Shown piece by piece: positions 61,249 through 64,000 of a stretch of 64,000 nt of DNA. The notes under the pieces were generated by a model. It searched no databases. It was given only the letters and a program-made list of their open reading frames with translations, and was not told the DNA's origin. The stretch covers positions 7,733,126 through 7,797,125 of the forward strand of contig CM021315.1 in NCBI GenBank assembly GCA_010645155.1, given 5' to 3'. The DNA is from Tigriopus japonicus. Its lineage: Eukaryota; Arthropoda; Copepoda; Harpacticoida; Harpacticidae. The first letter of the stretch is position 1. The number at the start of each line of letters is the position of its first letter. The position numbers were made by a program, and so were the translations under genes.

Positions 61249-62964
61249 ATGAGGGCTGTGGTTGTTGTGAGTCTTTTACTCCGATTGAGTTTAGTTCAAG
61301 GGAATCTTTTGCCTAGAATCGAGGAGAAAGACTTGTTCCAGGCAATCAAATCTAGGACTCTAGACAAGATCCACAGTCTCATGGACGAAGGAGGTAAATT
61401 GAGTGCGTTTGTGATCGGTTCGAGTGACAAATATGGTCAGGCAGTGGAGGCCTTCCGGACAGAAGCTCCAAAATGTATACAAAGCCTTGACCATCTTCCG
61501 CAAATGGAGTTGTCCGACGGCTCCGTCAGAACAACTTTTGCCTCCGTGAATGGCTCCCAATATCCAGGGTGTCTAAATTCGACGACTCAGATTCTTGGTC
61601 AGCACTTTTCGTACCTCGAGGATCTTGTGACTCAAGTGGCTCAAATTGTAGTGAACAGAGATCTCGTTTATCAAGTACCTGGGCAACTTCAGGCCATTGA
61701 ATTGTCCGATGCCCCTTACAAAGACCATATCCACGTGTATGAGTCCTCAAACAATTCTCAGTCCAACCCAAAGGGAGAGGAGTACATGGTTCCGTATCAC
61801 GTGGACAATGGACTCTTTCTCCTCATTACTCCATTTCCAGGTCACGGGCTCCAGCTTCAACTTAGTGACGGAAGCGTACTTAAAACCGATGAATTAAGGA
61901 GCCAAGATGTCCTAGTTCTCTTTGGTCTTGCCATGACCCAATGGATGTTGCAAGGGGACAAAAAGGCTGACCTATTCTATCCCACACCCCATGCAGTACC
62001 CTCCATGGCCTTTGCAGGAGTGAAGGTCAGATCAGTGTTTGCACGAATGAAAGTGGCACCGCCAATGGCCACACCCGAGACCGACCATGCACACCACTTG
62101 GCCACTTTTGAGGAGATATTCATGCAAAAGAAACCAACAGAAAACGAAGACTCACAAATTTGCTCTGCAAGTTTAGACTCAAATGGCACCATGAAAAGCA
62201 GGGATCCTTGGTTGAAAGCCATGGACACCTTATGTGACAATGGGGATGCCTTTTGTTGGATGGGCTGTTATCCGTTGCCAAAGGAGTGTCCTGATCCAGC
62301 CCTTGCCACTTGCTTTAGTGAAGTCACCAATGTCACATGTAGCACAGAAAAAGGTGGAAAACCAATGGACCCCACTTGCAAATGGGCATGCCTCCCGGAA
62401 TCTGCCAAGGCAATTCAACCCAAAGATTTCTGTAATGGACGCATGGGAATGTTAATGTTTGGATTTGATTTCTCCGGCAACAAAAACAACCCATGCATCG
62501 TGCTTTTCTTTGAAGCCTGGACCCTGGACACCCCATTGAAATTTGTCCTTGCCCTCATAGGGGTCGCAGGCATGGGATTCTGTATAGAGGCTCTAATGGC
62601 AATGAGAAGGAAAATCTTGAAACGAGGTCCACCCTTTCATCGATTGCGGCCACTTTCGCGAAAATCATTGATCATCACCATATTTGGACTGAAATTAGTT
62701 CTGGGGTACCTAGCTATGTTAGTGGCGATGACTTACTCGTTTGAGCTATTTTTGTTTGTCATTATTGGCTTTGTAATTGGCCACGCCATTTTCAATATCA
62801 ACTCCGATCTTGGCCAAAGCATTGATCCATGTTGTAGCTCTTCGTGCGATGGAAAACCCCTAGGTACGCCCCTCATGACCCACTCAGGATCAGGTCATGA
62901 AGAGACGAATTGCCTGATGTCGCCATCAAACAGTGCACAGCCCATTTTGGACCAGAAAGTGTGA
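61249..62964 (+). CDS. 2OG-Fe(II)-oxygenase-like ectodomain fused to Ctr-type copper transporter core
   Basis: Single-exon gene, 571 aa. I start at ATG 61249 because it opens a signal peptide (MRAVVVVSLLLRLSLVQG); the frame continues upstream without an ATG. Residues 25-290 resemble isopenicillin-N-synthase-type 2OG-Fe(II) oxygenases: H184-x-D186 (YHVDNGLFLLITPF), H248 (PTPHAV), then R261-S262 (KVRSVFARM), in the order and rough spacing of the HxD...H iron triad and the 2OG-binding Arg. A Cys-rich lumenal or extracellular region (about 305-395) follows. From 399 the Ctr core appears: M399-x-M401-x-M403, FFEAWTLDTP and TM1, M490LVAM494 (MxxxM) in TM2, and G507FVIG511 (GxxxG) in TM3. The tail ends with a DPCCSSSCDG cluster. 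Ctr proteins form trimeric Cu(I) channels selecting through MxxxM. An enzyme domain on a Ctr is not something I know from the family. A poly(A) signal AATAAA lies at 63064. Confidence 0.8.
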   Translation: MRAVVVVSLLLRLSLVQGNLLPRIEEKDLFQAIKSRTLDKIHSLMDEGGKLSAFVIGSSDKYGQAVEAFRTEAPKCIQSLDHLPQMELSDGSVRTTFASVNGSQYPGCLNSTTQILGQHFSYLEDLVTQVAQIVVNRDLVYQVPGQLQAIELSDAPYKDHIHVYESSNNSQSNPKGEEYMVPYHVDNGLFLLITPFPGHGLQLQLSDGSVLKTDELRSQDVLVLFGLAMTQWMLQGDKKADLFYPTPHAVPSMAFAGVKVRSVFARMKVAPPMATPETDHAHHLATFEEIFMQKKPTENEDSQICSASLDSNGTMKSRDPWLKAMDTLCDNGDAFCWMGCYPLPKECPDPALATCFSEVTNVTCSTEKGGKPMDPTCKWACLPESAKAIQPKDFCNGRMGMLMFGFDFSGNKNNPCIVLFFEAWTLDTPLKFVLALIGVAGMGFCIEALMAMRRKILKRGPPFHRLRPLSRKSLIITIFGLKLVLGYLAMLVAMTYSFELFLFVIIGFVIGHAIFNINSDLGQSIDPCCSSSCDGKPLGTPLMTHSGSGHEETNCLMSPSNSAQPILDQKV

Positions 62965-63063
62965 TATTGCCGTTTGTCAACCATATCTTGGGCACCAAAG
63001 AGCCTCACACCAGCGAGTTCCGCCTTTTGTGATTTTACCACCCCTTTAGTTATCGTGGCTTAG

Positions 63064-63069
63064 AATAAA
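63064..63069 (+). terminator. Candidate poly(A) signal of the Ctr-fusion gene
   Basis: AATAAA 100 bp past the stop codon at 62964. Confidence 0.6.
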
Positions 63070-63586
63070 TGTGCTAATAATTTTGGTCTTTTAGACCTCT
63101 AGTCTAAATCTCCGTCAAAGGTTTTAAAGCTTCCGTCAGACATTTCAGAGGTTTAGTGAATCTAGAATCAAGTTCCGTTGGCCTTTAGTGTAATTATTCC
63201 TTGGTGAATACTGTAAAAAATAGAGTCAAGTAAAAAAGGGTTTTGTTCTTATATTTTAATTGCACAATTCTCAAATTTTGATTCTTAACAACTCTCATGT
63301 GAATCGCATGGTAACTAGCTTGTATTTTGGTTGAACTAATTGGTCTCAATAACAAGGAATTGACAGCTTGGATCAATGTGATCATCTCATGAATCAAACG
63401 AATTTGATCATCACATTTGGAACGATAACTCTCGCTCAATAAAGGCATCGCACGTGCGACACCATTTCCAATAGCTAGACCCGTCCTCCGATGAAAATTG
63501 AGCATTTCGTTTCACCGCGCCATTTCTCGTTCGTGCCCTCATTTCAGAGCAATGACAAACTACAGAGGGGTGGGGGTCGTTTTCTG
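63070..63586. other. Region between convergent genes
   Basis: Probably the 3' UTR of the minus-strand proline-rich gene. A minus-strand frame of 103 codons at 63194-63505 has no recognised motif and no clear start context. Confidence 0.4.
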
Positions 63587-64000
63587 TCACACTGTGCTTT
63601 CCCGCTTTTTCTTTTCTTTCTTCTCATCACTCGTCAGAGGAGGAGGTGGGGGTAGGATCCCCATGCTGGCCCCGGTTTCAAACATGGGCGGAGGGGGTGG
63701 AGGAATGAATTCGTGAAAGGTCCCGCTTTCCTTCCTGTGCTGACCAGGCCTTAGGGTTGCATACATGAAAGCGGGATGAGGATGACGAGGAGCCCCCACG
63801 GGAGGCGGATTGGGATAAGCCGGTGGACCGATGATCATGTGAGGTTTATCAGGCAACAAGTGTGGCGCTTGCTTTCTTGGAGAGCCATGAATGACCTGAA
63901 ATTAAGAGGTGGAAGTCAGCGTCGGTCCCCGATCCCGTGAGTGCCTTATAATGAAGAGTGATTGGACCCATTACCTCGCTAGTGGATCCACCCATATTGG
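63587..64000 (-). CDS. Proline-rich protein, 3' end only (partial)
   Basis: Two exons on the minus strand: one entering from the window edge (64000-63975) with donor GCGAG|GTAATG, and the terminal exon 63895-63587 with acceptor TTTCAG. The phase-0 junction gives GGSTSE|VIHGSPRKQAPHLL. The tail is rich in Pro (PPAYPNPPPVGAPRHPHP, EFIPPPPPPMF, ILPPPPPL) and ends in a Lys/Glu-rich stretch. Poly-Pro runs of this type bind SH3, WW or EVH1 domains or profilin. The main body of the gene is outside the window, so the family cannot be named. Confidence 0.6.

Overview
The window reads as nuclear DNA of an invertebrate animal, most likely an arthropod. A crustacean such as a copepod is my best guess. 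The grounds are spliceosomal GT-AG introns, a tandem pair of arthropod-type gustatory-receptor-like genes, a long modular receptor that resembles the insect 'putative epidermal cell surface receptor', and AT-rich intergenic DNA full of short DNA transposons. No species call is possible from the sequence alone.

Layout. 1-7.9 kb: no gene; dispersed repeats and a mariner-like inverted-repeat element. 7.96-16.7 kb (+): gustatory-receptor-like gene 1, five exons, 415 aa. Its fourth intron is swollen to 4.8 kb by a 26-bp minisatellite carrying two hAT-type insertions. 16.7-22.5 kb: no gene; a 1.18-kb hAT-type element and a tRNA-derived SINE-like piece. 22.6-27.0 kb (+): gustatory-receptor-like gene 2, 418 aa, with the same splice phases. 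27.1-28.8 kb (-): a seven-MORN-repeat protein with a signal peptide, then a small secreted Kazal-like protein. 29-41 kb: repeat-rich, with a previously unrecognised two-exon orphan gene (34.6-36.5 kb, -) and a decayed P-element/THAP9-like transposase (38.9-40.4 kb). 41.2-60.0 kb (+): a 20-coding-exon, 1779-aa type I membrane receptor (IGFBP-like, seven VWC, EGF-like, DM13, about five FN3, TM). Its 8.7-kb first coding intron holds a complete antisense four-TM claudin-like gene. 61.2-63.0 kb (+): an intronless 571-aa protein joining a secretory 2OG-Fe(II)-oxygenase-like ectodomain to a Ctr-type copper-channel membrane core. 63.6-64 kb (-): the 3' end of a proline-rich gene.

The genes do not form an operon. 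The most notable items are the oxygenase-Ctr fusion, the DM13-containing receptor with serine where the family cysteine is expected, the nested antisense gene, and the insertion history that can be read from exact 8-bp target duplications. All exon structures were built by hand from splice sites and reading-frame phase; every multi-exon model closes in frame. Family names rest on motif recognition, not on searches.
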